This document shows, in pieces, positions 24,265 through 34,228 of a stretch of 64,000 nucleotides of DNA. Source of the DNA: Corynebacterium pelargi (lineage in GTDB: Bacteria; Actinomycetota; Actinomycetes; Mycobacteriales; Mycobacteriaceae). Each line of letters begins with the position of its first letter. Within the stretch, counting starts at the first letter, position 1. The translations under genes were made by a program, and so were the position numbers. Below the pieces are notes generated by a model, which was given only the letters and a program-made list of their open reading frames with translations, was not told where the DNA came from and ran no database searches. The stretch lies in the NCBI RefSeq assembly GCF_014635485.1, contig NZ_BMCX01000004.1, positions 1-64,000 of the forward strand. The letters run 5' to 3'.

Positions 24265-24930
24265 CCTGATATTGCGCAGGATGGGCCAGAAGATAGCGCT
24301 GATCACTAACAGCCACGCGGCGCCGATGAGCCATCCGGCGAGCACGTCGGTGAACCAGTGGTGGCCAAGCCAGATTCGGGATGCGCCCATGAGCAGGATG
24401 TAGATGCCTGCCAGGATGTAGCCGAGGGTGCTGGCGTACAAGATGGCGATGATGCCGAATACCACCACGGCATTCAGTGTGTGGCCAGAGGGGAAACTTG
24501 GTGCGTATTCGAAGGGGGCGACCGCGAAGGTGTGTTCGGGGCGCGGGCGTCCTAGCCATTCTTTGACCAAGGTGGTGGTAAGCACCGAGCACGTTGCAGA
24601 CAGTGCGGTGATGACGATGGGCCACCAGCTTCGCTTGGCCCAGGCCAGCCACACCACCAACGCCGTGGCGATGGGGGCGGTAAAGGCGGTGGTGCCGATA
24701 TTGGTGTACCAGGTCACCCACTTGGCAAGGGTGTTGCTGCGGTCGTTGTAGGAGTGCTCGAGAAGTTGGTGGTCGAGTTCTGCGAGCCAGCCGCCGGCGG
24801 TGGTGTTGCGGTACACCAGGGCGCTTATTGCTACGAGTACCGCGGCGAGCAGGATGTGGGTGACCGTGCGTCGCGCGCTGTAGCTTCGGGCGGATGGGGC
24901 ATGCGTAGCGTGTGGGTTCTGTGTCTTCAT
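24244..24930 (-). CDS. PAP2-family phosphatase
   Basis: A 228-residue membrane phosphatase with six helices. The three PAP2 motifs are present: [20 protein letters not shown] and [16 protein letters not shown]. Members dephosphorylate lipid phosphates such as phosphatidic acid or polyprenyl diphosphates at the membrane surface. The substrate here is not known. The ATG at 24930 gives a normal short N terminus. Its last seven codons (ATRHTR and stop) are read from the antisense strand of the msrA remnant, at the right edge of the CRISPR-Cas island. Confidence 0.9.
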   Translation of the reverse strand: MKTQNPHATHAPSARSYSARRTVTHILLAAVLVAISALVYRNTTAGGWLAELDHQLLEHSYNDRSNTLAKWVTWYTNIGTTAFTAPIATALVVWLAWAKRSWWPIVITALSATCSVLTTTLVKEWLGRPRPEHTFAVAPFEYAPSFPSGHTLNAVVVFGIIAILYASTLGYILAGIYILLMGASRIWLGHHWFTDVLAGWLIGAAWLLVISAIFWPILRNIRATRHTR

Positions 24931-24972
24931 TGTGGGAAAAGTGTAGCGGCAAGTGTGAAAATCACCTCAAAC

Positions 24973-25003
24973 CGGGCATAAAGCAACACCAAACGGGCAT
25001 AAT
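24973..25003 (+). promoter_or_regulatory. paired direct repeats upstream of ldh
   Basis: CGGGCATAA occurs at 24973-24981 and again at 24994-25002, 21 bp apart, or two helical turns. The second copy overlaps a possible -10 hexamer CATAAT (24998-25003). This could be a regulator site for lactate dehydrogenase. The regulator is not identified. Confidence 0.4.
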
Positions 25004-25056
25004 GTGGGTGAAACCAAAACATCCGCCACAATGCGACACGTCTCACGGGAGAGAGC

Positions 25057-26010
25057 ATGAACAAGATCGTTGGTAATAAAGTCGTCCTCATTGGCGCTGG
25101 CGATGTGGGAGTGGCCTACGCCTATGCGCTGGTCAACCAAGGCACCGTCGATCACCTGGCCATCATCGATATCGATGAAAAGAAGCTTGAAGGCAACGTC
25201 CAAGACCTCAACCACGGTGTGGTGTGGGCGCAGTCGCGCACCAAGGTCACCAAGGGCACCTACGCGGACTGCGAAGACGCCGCCATGGTGGTCATTTGCG
25301 CCGGTGCTGCTCAGAAGCCGGGTGAAACCCGCCTGCAGCTCGTGGGCAAGAACATGAAGATCATGAAGTCCATCGTGGACGAAGTGATGGCCAATAACTT
25401 CGATGGCATCTTCCTGGTTGCCTCCAACCCAGTGGACATCCTTACCTACGCCGTGTGGCAGTACTCCGGCCTGGATTGGCACCGCGTGATTGGCTCCGGC
25501 ACCGTGCTTGATTCCGCCCGCTTCCGCTACATGCTCGGCGAGCGTTACGACGTAGCACCTTCCTCCATCCACGCCTACATCATCGGCGAGCACGGCGATA
25601 CCGAGCTGCCAGTGCTCAGCTCCGCCACCGTGGCCGGCGTATCCATGCGCAAGCAATTGGAAAAGAACCCGGGCCTAGAAGAGGAACTGGAAAAGATCTT
25701 CGAAGAAACCCGCGACGCCGCCTACAAGATCATCGACGCCAAGGGCTCTACCTCCTATGGCATCGGCATGGGCTTGGCTCGTATCACCCGCGCCGTGATC
25801 CACAACCAGGAAGTGGCCTTGCCTTGCTCCGCGCTGCTTGAAGGCCAATATGGTGAAGAAAACATCTACATCGGCACCCCTGCTGTGATTAATCGCGGCG
25901 GCATCAACCGCGTTGTGGAACTGGAATTGACCGATCACGAACTCGAACGCTTCCGCCACTCCGCCAAGGTGCTGCGCCAGGTGCAAGAGGAATTCTTCCC
26001 CGCTCAATAG
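25057..26010 (+). CDS. ldh: L-lactate dehydrogenase
   Basis: A 317-residue NAD-dependent enzyme interconverting pyruvate and L-lactate in fermentation. The Rossmann motif [13 protein letters not shown] is at the N terminus, the substrate-binding Arg lies in KPGETRLQL, and the catalytic His is in the signature [14 protein letters not shown]. Length and motifs match the allosteric bacterial LDH group. ATG at 25057 follows GGGAGAGAG. It forms a single-gene unit with its own upstream repeats and a downstream terminator. In corynebacteria this gene is normally repressed by sugar and oxygen regulators; which ones act here is not visible. Confidence 0.96.
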   Translation: MNKIVGNKVVLIGAGDVGVAYAYALVNQGTVDHLAIIDIDEKKLEGNVQDLNHGVVWAQSRTKVTKGTYADCEDAAMVVICAGAAQKPGETRLQLVGKNMKIMKSIVDEVMANNFDGIFLVASNPVDILTYAVWQYSGLDWHRVIGSGTVLDSARFRYMLGERYDVAPSSIHAYIIGEHGDTELPVLSSATVAGVSMRKQLEKNPGLEEELEKIFEETRDAAYKIIDAKGSTSYGIGMGLARITRAVIHNQEVALPCSALLEGQYGEENIYIGTPAVINRGGINRVVELELTDHELERFRHSAKVLRQVQEEFFPAQ

Positions 26011-26026
26011 GGCAGTAACAACACCG

Positions 26027-26063
26027 AATCCCACCACGGCCAAAGCCGAAGGGTGGGATTTTT
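26027..26063. terminator. terminator after ldh
   Basis: Outer arms AATCCCACC / GGTGGGATT with an inner CGGC / GCCG hairpin and a T run on the plus strand. It lies between ldh and a convergent PAP2 gene and may serve both. Confidence 0.8.
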
Positions 26064-26064
26064 A

Positions 26065-26721
26065 TTAGCGCAGGGCAGCCCGGTATTCGCGTGAGCCTTC
26101 CACGTCGCTTTGCTCCGGCTCGACGGCTTTGAGTATGGGGCTGGCCGCCAGTGCCACGCCGAAGCCGATGAGGGCGGCGGCGATGATATCGCTTGGCCAC
26201 TGCACGCCCAGGTACACCCGCGACCAGGCGGTGGCGCCGATGAGCAGGGCGGCGAAAAAGCCTGCGGCCAGCGCGACTTGTTTGCCTGCCACATACAGCA
26301 CCAGTAGGACGATGGCGCTGCTCAGTGCCACCACGCCGGTGACGTGACCAGAGGGGAAGGCGTAGTTGAGTGCTGGGATGACTTGGAAGGCGGCGTCTGG
26401 CCTGGGGCGTTGGAAGATGAACTTCATGCCTTGGGAAAGCAGTGTGGCTGCCCCGACGACGAAGACGATATAGCTAAAGGCGCGCCGGGACGAGGTCACC
26501 CACCAGGCCAGGGCGCCGGCGAGGATGGCGAAGCCGAGGATGCTCAGTGGCGTGAAGACGTTGCTTAGCGCCAAGGTCGCTGCGATCATGTGCTCGAAGC
26601 GGTGTTCGGCTACCCAGGTGAGCAGCTTGATGTCTACGCCTTTGATCACAGTGCTTGCGCTGAGCGCCCCGAGCATGATGGCGCTCAGGATCAGGAGGAT
26701 GCCGCGCAATTGTGAATGCAT
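26065..26721 (-). CDS. PAP2-family phosphatase
   Basis: A 218-residue integral membrane protein with PAP2 motifs KFIFQRPRPD, YAFPSGHVTGV and SRVYLGVQWPSDIIAA. It is the second of three PAP2 proteins in the window and is clearly distinct in sequence from that at 24244-24930. Likely a lipid phosphate phosphatase, possibly for undecaprenyl diphosphate or phosphatidylglycerol phosphate; the substrate is not resolved. Start ATG at 26721. Convergent with ldh and divergent from the glycerophosphodiesterase gene. Confidence 0.9.
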   Translation of the reverse strand: MHSQLRGILLILSAIMLGALSASTVIKGVDIKLLTWVAEHRFEHMIAATLALSNVFTPLSILGFAILAGALAWWVTSSRRAFSYIVFVVGAATLLSQGMKFIFQRPRPDAAFQVIPALNYAFPSGHVTGVVALSSAIVLLVLYVAGKQVALAAGFFAALLIGATAWSRVYLGVQWPSDIIAAALIGFGVALAASPILKAVEPEQSDVEGSREYRAALR

Positions 26722-26808
26722 AATGCACGATCATTGCGTTGCTAGCTGGCAGGAGGCTGAAACCTAGCTGAAATTGCTGAGTAAATTACTAAGGGATAGC
26801 GTTAAGGC

Positions 26809-27462
26809 ATGCACATTATCGCCCATCGTGGTTTTAGTTCCCGCTATACAGAAATGAGCGCCGAGGCTTATGAGAAGGCCTTGGAATTGCCCATCCACGG
26901 CGTTGAGTGTGATGTGCGCCTGAGTAAAGACGGGCAGTTGATGTGCTTCCACGATCCCACCTTGTTGCGCATGTTTGATGATCCGCGCAGGGTGGCGTCG
27001 ACAAGCTCCAAAGAACTCATGGATCTCGGCGTGCTTCGCCTGGATGACCTGCTCGATATGGTCCTGGCCTATCCCAATCGTCACCTCTATATCGAGGCCA
27101 AGCACCCCACGCGTTTTGGCAGAATGCTCGAAGAACAGATTGTGCTGCGGCTTTGCTATCGCAAGCTTGTCGACGACCCACGCATGCACTACATCTCTTT
27201 TTCCACCGCGGGAACCAGGCGCATGGCCAAGCTCGCACCGAAAATGCACACCGTGCGGCTGCTGCGCGATTGGGAGTGGTGCACCAAAGCCCAGGGGCTT
27301 TCTTTGGCACATGGGCGTGCGCACCCAGAAAAAATCACGGCGAACACGTACATGTTCACCGTGAATGAGCCCGAAGATATCCGGTGGGCTCAGCAGCAAG
27401 GCGTGGGCATGCTTGCTACTGACGTCCCGGATCTAGCGCTTAGCCTGCAAACCAACCAGTAA
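26809..27462 (+). CDS. glycerophosphodiester phosphodiesterase
   Basis: A 217-residue GDPD-family enzyme hydrolysing glycerophosphodiesters to glycerol-3-phosphate and an alcohol. The N-terminal HRGFSS with catalytic His, the Glu/Asp pair in GVECDVRLSKDGQLMCFHDPTL including the second His, and the C-terminal TVNEPEDIRW all match the family. It lacks a signal peptide and so acts in the cytoplasm. Its 3' end overlaps the convergent betB gene by 23 bp. A glycerol-3-phosphate-type transporter lies at 47584, but there is no direct linkage. Confidence 0.92.
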   Translation: MHIIAHRGFSSRYTEMSAEAYEKALELPIHGVECDVRLSKDGQLMCFHDPTLLRMFDDPRRVASTSSKELMDLGVLRLDDLLDMVLAYPNRHLYIEAKHPTRFGRMLEEQIVLRLCYRKLVDDPRMHYISFSTAGTRRMAKLAPKMHTVRLLRDWEWCTKAQGLSLAHGRAHPEKITANTYMFTVNEPEDIRWAQQQGVGMLATDVPDLALSLQTNQ

Positions 27463-29008
27463 CCGCCGGGGCGATGTTCTGATACACGTGCTTGTGTTCC
27501 TGGTATTCGGCTAGACCAGTTGGGCCAAGCTCGCGGCCATTGCCGGATTGCTTCATGCCACCCCACTCGGCCTGCGGCAGGTAGGGGTGGAAATCATTGA
27601 TCCAGATGGTGCCGTGGCGCAGTCCACGAGCCACGCGCTCAGCCTTGCCGGCATCCTGCGTCCACACGGCACCAGCCAGGCCATATTCAGTGTCATTGGC
27701 CAGCTCGATGGCTTCTTCCTCGGTGCTGAAGGTTTCAATGGTCACCGTGGGACCAAAGGCCTCATCGTGCACGCAATCCATGCTGCGATCGCACTGATCA
27801 ATCACCGTGGGCAGGTAGAACCAACCCTTGCTCAAATCGGTGTTGCCGGTGCCGTGGCTGCCCTGATTATCCTCAGCCTCAGCCACGCGACCACCGCAGA
27901 GCACCTTCGCGCCCTGCTCGCGTGCGTGATCCACATAGTCGGCAACCTTCTGGCGGTGCTCATCAGAGATCAATGCGCCGGTTTCTGCATCCGCATCGGC
28001 GGGACCGCCAAGCTTGATCTTCTTGGTCCGCTCCACCAGCGCTGCCACAAATTCATCGTGGATCGATGCTTCTACAATGATGCGCGAACCAGCAGAGCAC
28101 ACCTGGCCGGAGTGCACGAAGGCACCATTGAGTGCATTATCGACGGCTGCATCGAAATCAGCATCGGCAAAAATCACATTGGGGTTCTTGCCACCCAATT
28201 CCAAGGCGGTGCGCTTAATCGTCTCCGCTGCATTGCGCGCAATGAGTTTGCCGGTGGCCAAACCGCCGGTGAAGGACACCATATCCACCAGGGGGCTGGT
28301 AGAAAGCGGATTGCCGCAACGAGCGCCGGCGCCGGTAATCAAATTGCCCACACCTTTGGGCAGGCCGGCCTGCTCAAGCACAGTCATCAACATCATCGCA
28401 GTATGCGGGGTCAGCTCAGCTTGCTTGAGCACAAAAGTATTGCCCGCAGCAATCGCAGGAGCTACCTTCCAAGACACCTGCAGCAGCGGATAATTCCAGG
28501 GGGTAATCAAACCGCACACGCCCACCGGCTCTGCATCGATGCGTGAGCGAACCGAAGGATCGCCGGGATCCACCACGCGGCCTGCACCGTGCTGCGCGAG
28601 GGTGCCAAAGTAATCAAAGGCATTGGCAATATCGTCCATATCTGCCTCGGATTCCGGCAGTCGCTTGCCGGTATCTGCAGATTCCGCAGCGGCGAAGGCA
28701 TCCTTGTGCTCGCGGATCAGCGCAGCAGTGCGAAGCAAAATCTTGCCGCGCTCCACCGCCGGAGTCTCGGCCCAGGAGCCCTCGTCAAAGGTGCGGCGAG
28801 CTACCTCGATGGCGCGCTCAGTATCGGCCTCGCTGGCCTCTGAAACCACACCGACCTTTTCGCCATTGGCGGGGCAGGTGATGGTGCGGGTGGCGCCATC
28901 AGCGGCTGCTTGCCACTGGCCGTCGATATAGAGCGAGGCGGGGCCTTCGCCTTGATATACGCCTTCTAGCAATGCGCACTTCGTCGGATCAAAAAAAGTT
29001 GTGCTCAA
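27440..29008 (-). CDS. betB: betaine-aldehyde dehydrogenase
   Basis: A 522-residue NAD(P)-dependent aldehyde dehydrogenase. Catalytic Cys lies in SGQVCSAGSRI and the general-base Glu in LELGGKNPN; the nucleotide-binding SFTGGLATGK is also present. The family is broad, so substrate is judged from context: the gene is followed by a BCCT transporter and a choline dehydrogenase gene diverging from it, giving the complete choline to glycine betaine route. A short insert (AEAEDNQGSHGTGNTDLSKGWF) falls near residue 385. Start ATG at 29008. It lies 42 bases after the transporter gene in the same direction, so they are likely cotranscribed. Confidence 0.9.
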   Translation of the reverse strand: MSTTFFDPTKCALLEGVYQGEGPASLYIDGQWQAAADGATRTITCPANGEKVGVVSEASEADTERAIEVARRTFDEGSWAETPAVERGKILLRTAALIREHKDAFAAAESADTGKRLPESEADMDDIANAFDYFGTLAQHGAGRVVDPGDPSVRSRIDAEPVGVCGLITPWNYPLLQVSWKVAPAIAAGNTFVLKQAELTPHTAMMLMTVLEQAGLPKGVGNLITGAGARCGNPLSTSPLVDMVSFTGGLATGKLIARNAAETIKRTALELGGKNPNVIFADADFDAAVDNALNGAFVHSGQVCSAGSRIIVEASIHDEFVAALVERTKKIKLGGPADADAETGALISDEHRQKVADYVDHAREQGAKVLCGGRVAEAEDNQGSHGTGNTDLSKGWFYLPTVIDQCDRSMDCVHDEAFGPTVTIETFSTEEEAIELANDTEYGLAGAVWTQDAGKAERVARGLRHGTIWINDFHPYLPQAEWGGMKQSGNGRELGPTGLAEYQEHKHVYQNIAPAVTGWFAG

Positions 29009-29050
29009 TTTATGTTCTCCTCGGTTGGATTCTTGATTGCAAAAACGAGG

Positions 29051-31201
29051 CTAGTCCTTACCCCAGTCCATCACAGGGCTGGCTCCACCAGACATATCAG
29101 AGCGACCCGGGATGTCCCTTTGCATATGCAGGAATTCCAGGTGGCGTTCATACAAGTCCAGCACGTTATCAATCAACTGCTCTTGGGTATAGCCAAAGAC
29201 GTCGTAGCCCAAAGAACCGGTGTGGTCATACACCTCGAGGCGGTAGTACAGCTCCCCGCCGACAGTATTGCGCGTAAAGGAGGGCACGGGGTTTTCCACC
29301 GGGAAGAGCTGGTAGCGGAAGTTTTGTTCCTCGCCCAGATCAACGGTGAGATCCAAGGAGCGAACCGGAATATCAGTGACCGCAGAAGACACCAAGTGGG
29401 TGTTGAGCCCGCGATCGCTTAACTCCGCAGCGACCTGTTCGAGTGCAGGCTGAACCGTCTGATCGATGTAGTTCTGGCAACGCTGTGCACTTGGCCAGGT
29501 ATTGGCCCTGCTGAGGCGCCTGCGCCACGTGGTGGCGTGAGAACCGGAATCGCTGCGGCCCGACATTGCTGCATGCAATGCGATACCACGGGCTGCCGAT
29601 TGTGTGCCTTCCATGCGGAAGGAGCGGATCAAGCCAATCATGATCATGTACATCACGATGGAAAATGGAAGCCCCATCACCACCGTGGCCGACTGCACCG
29701 TGGTCACGCCATCGATCTGCAACAACACCACGGTGAGCAGGCCAACGAGCACTGCCCAGAAAATGCGCGACCACACTGGGCCATCCTGAGCGCTGTGGTC
29801 AGTCTTTGAGGTGAAGTTACTCATCACCAACGCACCGGAGTCGGCGGAGGTGATGTAGAGCAGCAAGCCGATCAAGGTGGCCAAACCGATCAAGAAGAAC
29901 GAACCTGGGTAGGTGGCCAGAAGATCGTAGAAGCCACGCTGTGGCTCGGCCATCGCCGCATCGCCAAAGGCATCGTCGCCGCTGCGCACCAGATCCAGCG
30001 CGGAGTTACCGAAGAAGCTCATCCACAGCAGGATGAACACAAAGGGGATGCTCAGGGTGCCGAAGATGAATTGACGCAGGGTGCGGCCGCGAGAAATGCG
30101 TGCCAGGAACAGGCCGACGAAGGGTGCCCAAGCAACCCACCAGGCCCAGAAGAAGAGCGTCCATGCGCCCATCCACTGCTTGGTGTATTCGGGATCCTCG
30201 GAGAATGCGAAGGTATCCATGGTCATGCCGGGAAGTGAGGAGACGTACTCGCCGATATTCATCACGAGCCCGTCCATGAGGAAGGCCGTCTTTCCGGCGA
30301 TCACGATGTAGGCCATCAGCACCAGCGCCAGACCCACATTGATCTCACTGAGCATCTTGATGCCCCTATCCACACCCGAGACGGCGGAGATGGTGGCAAC
30401 GCCAACCGAAAGCACCACCAGCGCAATCTGCGCGGCTTGGCCTTCGGGGATATCGAACATCACCTTCAGTCCGTAGTTCAGTTGCACCACGCCAATGCCG
30501 AGCGAGGCGGCAACGCCGAACACGGTACCGAGCATGGCTGCCACGTCCACGGCATCACCAATAGCGCCTTTGGCGCGCTTGCCAAAGATTGGATACAGCG
30601 CCGAACGGATCGCAAGCGGCATATTCAGCCTGTAGGCGTAGTAGCCAAAGGCCATGCCCATCAGCGCGTACATGGCCCAACCGGTGAAGCCATAGTGGAA
30701 CAGCGCCCACACCACCGCTTGGCGGGCGGCCTCGCGGGTTTCGCCTGCTCCTACCGGTGGTGCGTAATATTGCGTGACTGGTTCTGCCACTGCGAAGAAC
30801 ATCAGGTCCACGCCGATGCCTGCGGCAAAGAGCATGGCGGCCCAGGAAAAGAGTCGGAATTGGGGGCGGGAGTGATCCGGGCCGAGCCTAATCGTGCCGG
30901 TCTTGGCAAATGCCACAGCCAGCACGAAGATGATCACCACGGTGCCGGTGAGGATATAAAACCAGCCGAGGTTGGTGGCGATCCACCCGGTGACGCTGCC
31001 AAGAGCAGCCTCGGCACTTTCGCCGCCGAAGAATGCCCAAAGTGTCACAGCAAGGATGCCTGCTGCAGAGGCGATAAAGACTCGCCAATTGGTTTGTGCT
31101 GCCCCTTCTTTAGCTTCTTGAGGGGTGCCGGCTCGATAAGAGCCAACGATGACTTTCGTTTCCGGTTCTGTGTTGCTGGGCCGTTGATCTTCCACTCGCA
31201 T
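29051..31201 (-). CDS. betT: BCCT-family choline transporter
   Basis: About 716 residues with twelve membrane helices of the betaine/choline/carnitine transporter family. The signature stretch GAWTLFFWAWWVAWAPFVGLFLARISRGRT is present (quoted in part: FFWAWWVAWAPFVG). A cytoplasmic C-terminal extension of about 190 residues, as in BetT-type proteins, may sense osmotic stress. Choline is the probable substrate because the neighbours are betB and betA. Two starts are close together, GTG at 31204 and ATG at 31201; the latter has better spacing from GGAAG. Divergent from betA across 218 bases. Confidence 0.9.
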   Translation of the reverse strand: MRVEDQRPSNTEPETKVIVGSYRAGTPQEAKEGAAQTNWRVFIASAAGILAVTLWAFFGGESAEAALGSVTGWIATNLGWFYILTGTVVIIFVLAVAFAKTGTIRLGPDHSRPQFRLFSWAAMLFAAGIGVDLMFFAVAEPVTQYYAPPVGAGETREAARQAVVWALFHYGFTGWAMYALMGMAFGYYAYRLNMPLAIRSALYPIFGKRAKGAIGDAVDVAAMLGTVFGVAASLGIGVVQLNYGLKVMFDIPEGQAAQIALVVLSVGVATISAVSGVDRGIKMLSEINVGLALVLMAYIVIAGKTAFLMDGLVMNIGEYVSSLPGMTMDTFAFSEDPEYTKQWMGAWTLFFWAWWVAWAPFVGLFLARISRGRTLRQFIFGTLSIPFVFILLWMSFFGNSALDLVRSGDDAFGDAAMAEPQRGFYDLLATYPGSFFLIGLATLIGLLLYITSADSGALVMSNFTSKTDHSAQDGPVWSRIFWAVLVGLLTVVLLQIDGVTTVQSATVVMGLPFSIVMYMIMIGLIRSFRMEGTQSAARGIALHAAMSGRSDSGSHATTWRRRLSRANTWPSAQRCQNYIDQTVQPALEQVAAELSDRGLNTHLVSSAVTDIPVRSLDLTVDLGEEQNFRYQLFPVENPVPSFTRNTVGGELYYRLEVYDHTGSLGYDVFGYTQEQLIDNVLDLYERHLEFLHMQRDIPGRSDMSGGASPVMDWGKD

Positions 31202-31419
31202 CACCTTCCGCCTTGTGTTTACTAGCCTTAACCTGCCTCAGGATACACAAGCAGGGGTAATCCTCCGGCGTTAGCCTTTGTTCCTGCTTTTTGGCAGAAT
31301 GGAAAAGGTTAGCCCAAAGTGCCTGTTCATTCAGGGGTGGCGGGGGTAGAAACCGCCCCGGAATCGGGCATCGTTTTGGGTATAAAAAGGAATAAGTCGG
31401 AACAAGGGAGGCAACCTGC

Positions 31420-33219
31420 GTGTCTATGCAAGATCAATTCCGGGCATTGCAACAACGCTTCGGTGGAAAACATGACACCGAAGGCGAAGTAGTAGAAGAT
31501 CGCCGTCGCGATGTCGTGATTGTTGGTGGCGGCTCCGCCGGTTCGGTGCTGGCCAATCGCTTGAGCGAAGACAGCAACACCGATGTGTTAGTGCTTGAAG
31601 CCGGACGTATGGATTCGCTGTGGGATCTCTTCATCCACATGCCAGCGGCCTTTTCCTTCCCCATCGGCAACAAGCACTACGACTGGGGCTATGAATCCGA
31701 GCCCGAGCCGGAGATGAACGGTCGCCGCATCTATCACGCCCGCGGCAAGGTGCTCGGTGGCTCCTCTTCCGTCAATGGCATGATCTTCCAGCGCGGCAAC
31801 CCCATGGACTATGAAAAGTGGGGCGCGCTGCCGGGTATGGAGCACTGGGACTACAAGCACGTGCTGCCGTACTTCAACAAGATGGAAACCGCCCTCGGCG
31901 CCGATCCGGAAGATCCCCGTCGCGGCCACAACGGTCCACTCAAGCTCACCCGTGGCCCGGCAACCAGCCCACTATTCCAGGCCTTCTTCCGCTCCGTGCA
32001 AGAGGCGGGCTATAACCTGACCAATGACGTCAATGGCTACCGCCAAGAAGGCTTCGCGCCTTTCGACCGCAACATCCTCGGCGGCAAGCGCCTCTCTGCT
32101 GCGCGCGCCTATCTGCACCCAGTGATGGATCGCAAGAACCTGGACGTGCGCACCCGCGCCTTTACTACCCGCGTGCTCTTCGAGGGCGATAAGGCCGTCG
32201 GTGTGGAGTATGAGTGGAAGGGCAAGAAGCGCCGCGTCTACGCCGATAAGGTCATTTTGTGCGGTGGCGCCTTCAACACCCCGCAACTGCTCCAACTTTC
32301 CGGCATTGGCGATAAGGACGTGCTGGAAAAGGCCGGCGTTGAGGTGAAAAAGCACCTGCCGGGTGTAGGCGAAAACCTCCAGGATCACCTTGAGGTGTAC
32401 GTGCAGTACAACGTCACCCAGCCGGTGTCCTCGCAGCCCTACTTGAAGATGTGGCGTCGCCCCTTCATCGGTTTGCAGTGGCTGTTGAGCAAGAAGGGCC
32501 CCGTGGCCTCCTCCCACTTCGAGGCCGGCGGCTTTGCTCGTTCCAATGACGACGAGGCCTACCCGAACCTCATGTTCCACTTCCTGCCCATGGCAGTGCG
32601 TTACGACGGCACCGTGATTGATAGCCCGCACGGCTTCCAATTCCACGTAGGCCCGATGTACTCCGACACCCTTGGGCACGTGCACATCAAGTCCGCTGAC
32701 CCTAAGGAAAAGCCAGAGATCATCTTTAACTACCTGGCCACCGACCAGGATCGCCGCGAATGGGTCGAAGCCGTGCGCGTATCGCGTCGCCTGCTCGACA
32801 CCAAGGCCATGAAGGAATACACCGATGGGGAAATCTCACCGGGTATGGATGTGCAAAGCGACGAGGAAATCCTCGAATGGGTACGCAATGATGCCGAAAC
32901 CGCATTGCACCCCTCCTGCACGGCCAAGATGGGTAGCGCCGAGGATGAAATGGCAGTGGTGGATCCGGAGACGATGCAGGTGCACGGCGTCGATGGCCTC
33001 TACGTCTGCGACGCCTCTGTCATGCCGATCATCACCAATGGCAATATCTACGCCCCGGTGATCATGATGGCGGAAAAGGCCGCTGACCTCATCCGCGGCC
33101 GCAAGCCCCTCGATCCGATCGATGCGCCCTTCTACCAGGCGAAGAAGGATATGCCTTTGTACGCCGAGGGTGAGCGGGTGCGCGATCACGTCGAGCGTAT
33201 TGAGGGTGCCTGGCACTAG
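31420..33219 (+). CDS. betA: choline dehydrogenase (GMC oxidoreductase)
   Basis: A 599-residue FAD-dependent GMC oxidoreductase that oxidises choline to betaine aldehyde. The Rossmann motif [19 protein letters not shown] begins near residue 30, GMC signature 1 is [15 protein letters not shown], and signature 2 is [16 protein letters not shown]. The catalytic His-Asn region near the C terminus reads [11 protein letters not shown] and [20 protein letters not shown] polar extension of about 25 residues precedes the FAD domain. The GTG at 31420 follows GGGAGG; an ATG two codons later is possible. It is divergent from betT, completing the betaine module. Confidence 0.92.
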   Translation: MSMQDQFRALQQRFGGKHDTEGEVVEDRRRDVVIVGGGSAGSVLANRLSEDSNTDVLVLEAGRMDSLWDLFIHMPAAFSFPIGNKHYDWGYESEPEPEMNGRRIYHARGKVLGGSSSVNGMIFQRGNPMDYEKWGALPGMEHWDYKHVLPYFNKMETALGADPEDPRRGHNGPLKLTRGPATSPLFQAFFRSVQEAGYNLTNDVNGYRQEGFAPFDRNILGGKRLSAARAYLHPVMDRKNLDVRTRAFTTRVLFEGDKAVGVEYEWKGKKRRVYADKVILCGGAFNTPQLLQLSGIGDKDVLEKAGVEVKKHLPGVGENLQDHLEVYVQYNVTQPVSSQPYLKMWRRPFIGLQWLLSKKGPVASSHFEAGGFARSNDDEAYPNLMFHFLPMAVRYDGTVIDSPHGFQFHVGPMYSDTLGHVHIKSADPKEKPEIIFNYLATDQDRREWVEAVRVSRRLLDTKAMKEYTDGEISPGMDVQSDEEILEWVRNDAETALHPSCTAKMGSAEDEMAVVDPETMQVHGVDGLYVCDASVMPIITNGNIYAPVIMMAEKAADLIRGRKPLDPIDAPFYQAKKDMPLYAEGERVRDHVERIEGAWH

Positions 33220-33252
33220 ACCTGCCGCGCTCAGGCGGTAAGTTTAGAAAGC

Positions 33253-34146
33253 ATGGCTAAAAAGAAGAAGCAAAAAGAGCAACTGCCTGAAGGCATGAGC
33301 CGCAGGCAGGCTAAACTTGCCGCCCGCGCTGCAGAACGTGCCAAGTTTGAAAAGGATCCGCGCCCCTATGAGGGCTTCTCCTTCGAGACGGATCTGGTGG
33401 CCCTGCAGGAATTTGTGCCTTCGGCAATTGCGAAGGCACAGGCAAAGGGCAAAGAAGTACACCTTTGCACCGTGCTGCCCGGCGGCGGCGCGGCATTGGT
33501 GCGCGAAGATGGCAGCATCTTCGTTGCGCTGCAAACCCAGCAGCGTTCCCAAAACCCACACCGCGATTTAGCGTTCGCACTGTCGTGGGCTCTGGACGCG
33601 AAGCCCGGCAGCGTGCTTGAGGTGGGCGTGGCCGATGGCTCCCAGCCGAAGCTTGAAGAGCTGCTGGATAAAGACCAAGCGTTGGAGATCGAAGAGTTCC
33701 ACGACTTCAACTGGTGGGTGCCGGATCCCAGCATGATTACCCCCGAGTACGCGCAGGGGCTGCAGATGGCCAATGAATCCGTACTGCCCTCCCAGCGCGT
33801 GAAGGCACCGGCGACGGCATGGTGGATTAATCCAGGCGAGAAGGCGCATATTCGTTGGGTGCGCCCGGAGCCCGAAGATGCGTTGATGAAGGCGCTGGCG
33901 CGCGTTGCCGCACGCGATGAGCTGCACCTTGGCGAGGGTTCGAAATTTGCCGGCGTGTTCCGCACCCATGGTGTGTTGGTGCCGGTGTGGGATCTCGATC
34001 CCGAGCGTGCCCCCGAAAGCTATGCCGAAGACCTCAAGGCACTTGATGCCAAGCTTTGCCAAGAGCTGGAAAATGATGAGCCTTTGAATGCAGAGGAACG
34101 TCGTCGAGTAGAAACCATCAACTCCCGACAAGTGACAATCCGCTAA
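33253..34146 (+). CDS. DUF5926 family protein
   Basis: A 297-residue soluble protein with a basic Lys/Gln-rich start (MAKKKKQKEQLPEGMSRRQAK). The remainder matches the DUF5926 family of actinobacteria by features such as FHDFNWWVPDPSM and GVLVPVWDLD. The basic N terminus suggests binding to nucleic acid or ribosome, but no catalytic motif is visible and the function is unknown. Start ATG at 33253, 33 bases after betA, though without an obvious functional link. Confidence 0.78.
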   Translation: MAKKKKQKEQLPEGMSRRQAKLAARAAERAKFEKDPRPYEGFSFETDLVALQEFVPSAIAKAQAKGKEVHLCTVLPGGGAALVREDGSIFVALQTQQRSQNPHRDLAFALSWALDAKPGSVLEVGVADGSQPKLEELLDKDQALEIEEFHDFNWWVPDPSMITPEYAQGLQMANESVLPSQRVKAPATAWWINPGEKAHIRWVRPEPEDALMKALARVAARDELHLGEGSKFAGVFRTHGVLVPVWDLDPERAPESYAEDLKALDAKLCQELENDEPLNAEERRRVETINSRQVTIR

Positions 34147-34228
34147 GCCACCACCCCCGCGAGATGTGCGCCACAAAACCTATCGGGCTATAGTCATCTG
34201 CAATTCGACTAGTAGATAGGATCGGCGC

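Noticed and set aside
24127..24309. 60-residue frame starting at an ATG before the msrA remnant
   Set aside because: It encodes just the MsrA C-terminal tail without the catalytic domain, and no ribosome site precedes it; treated as a remnant.
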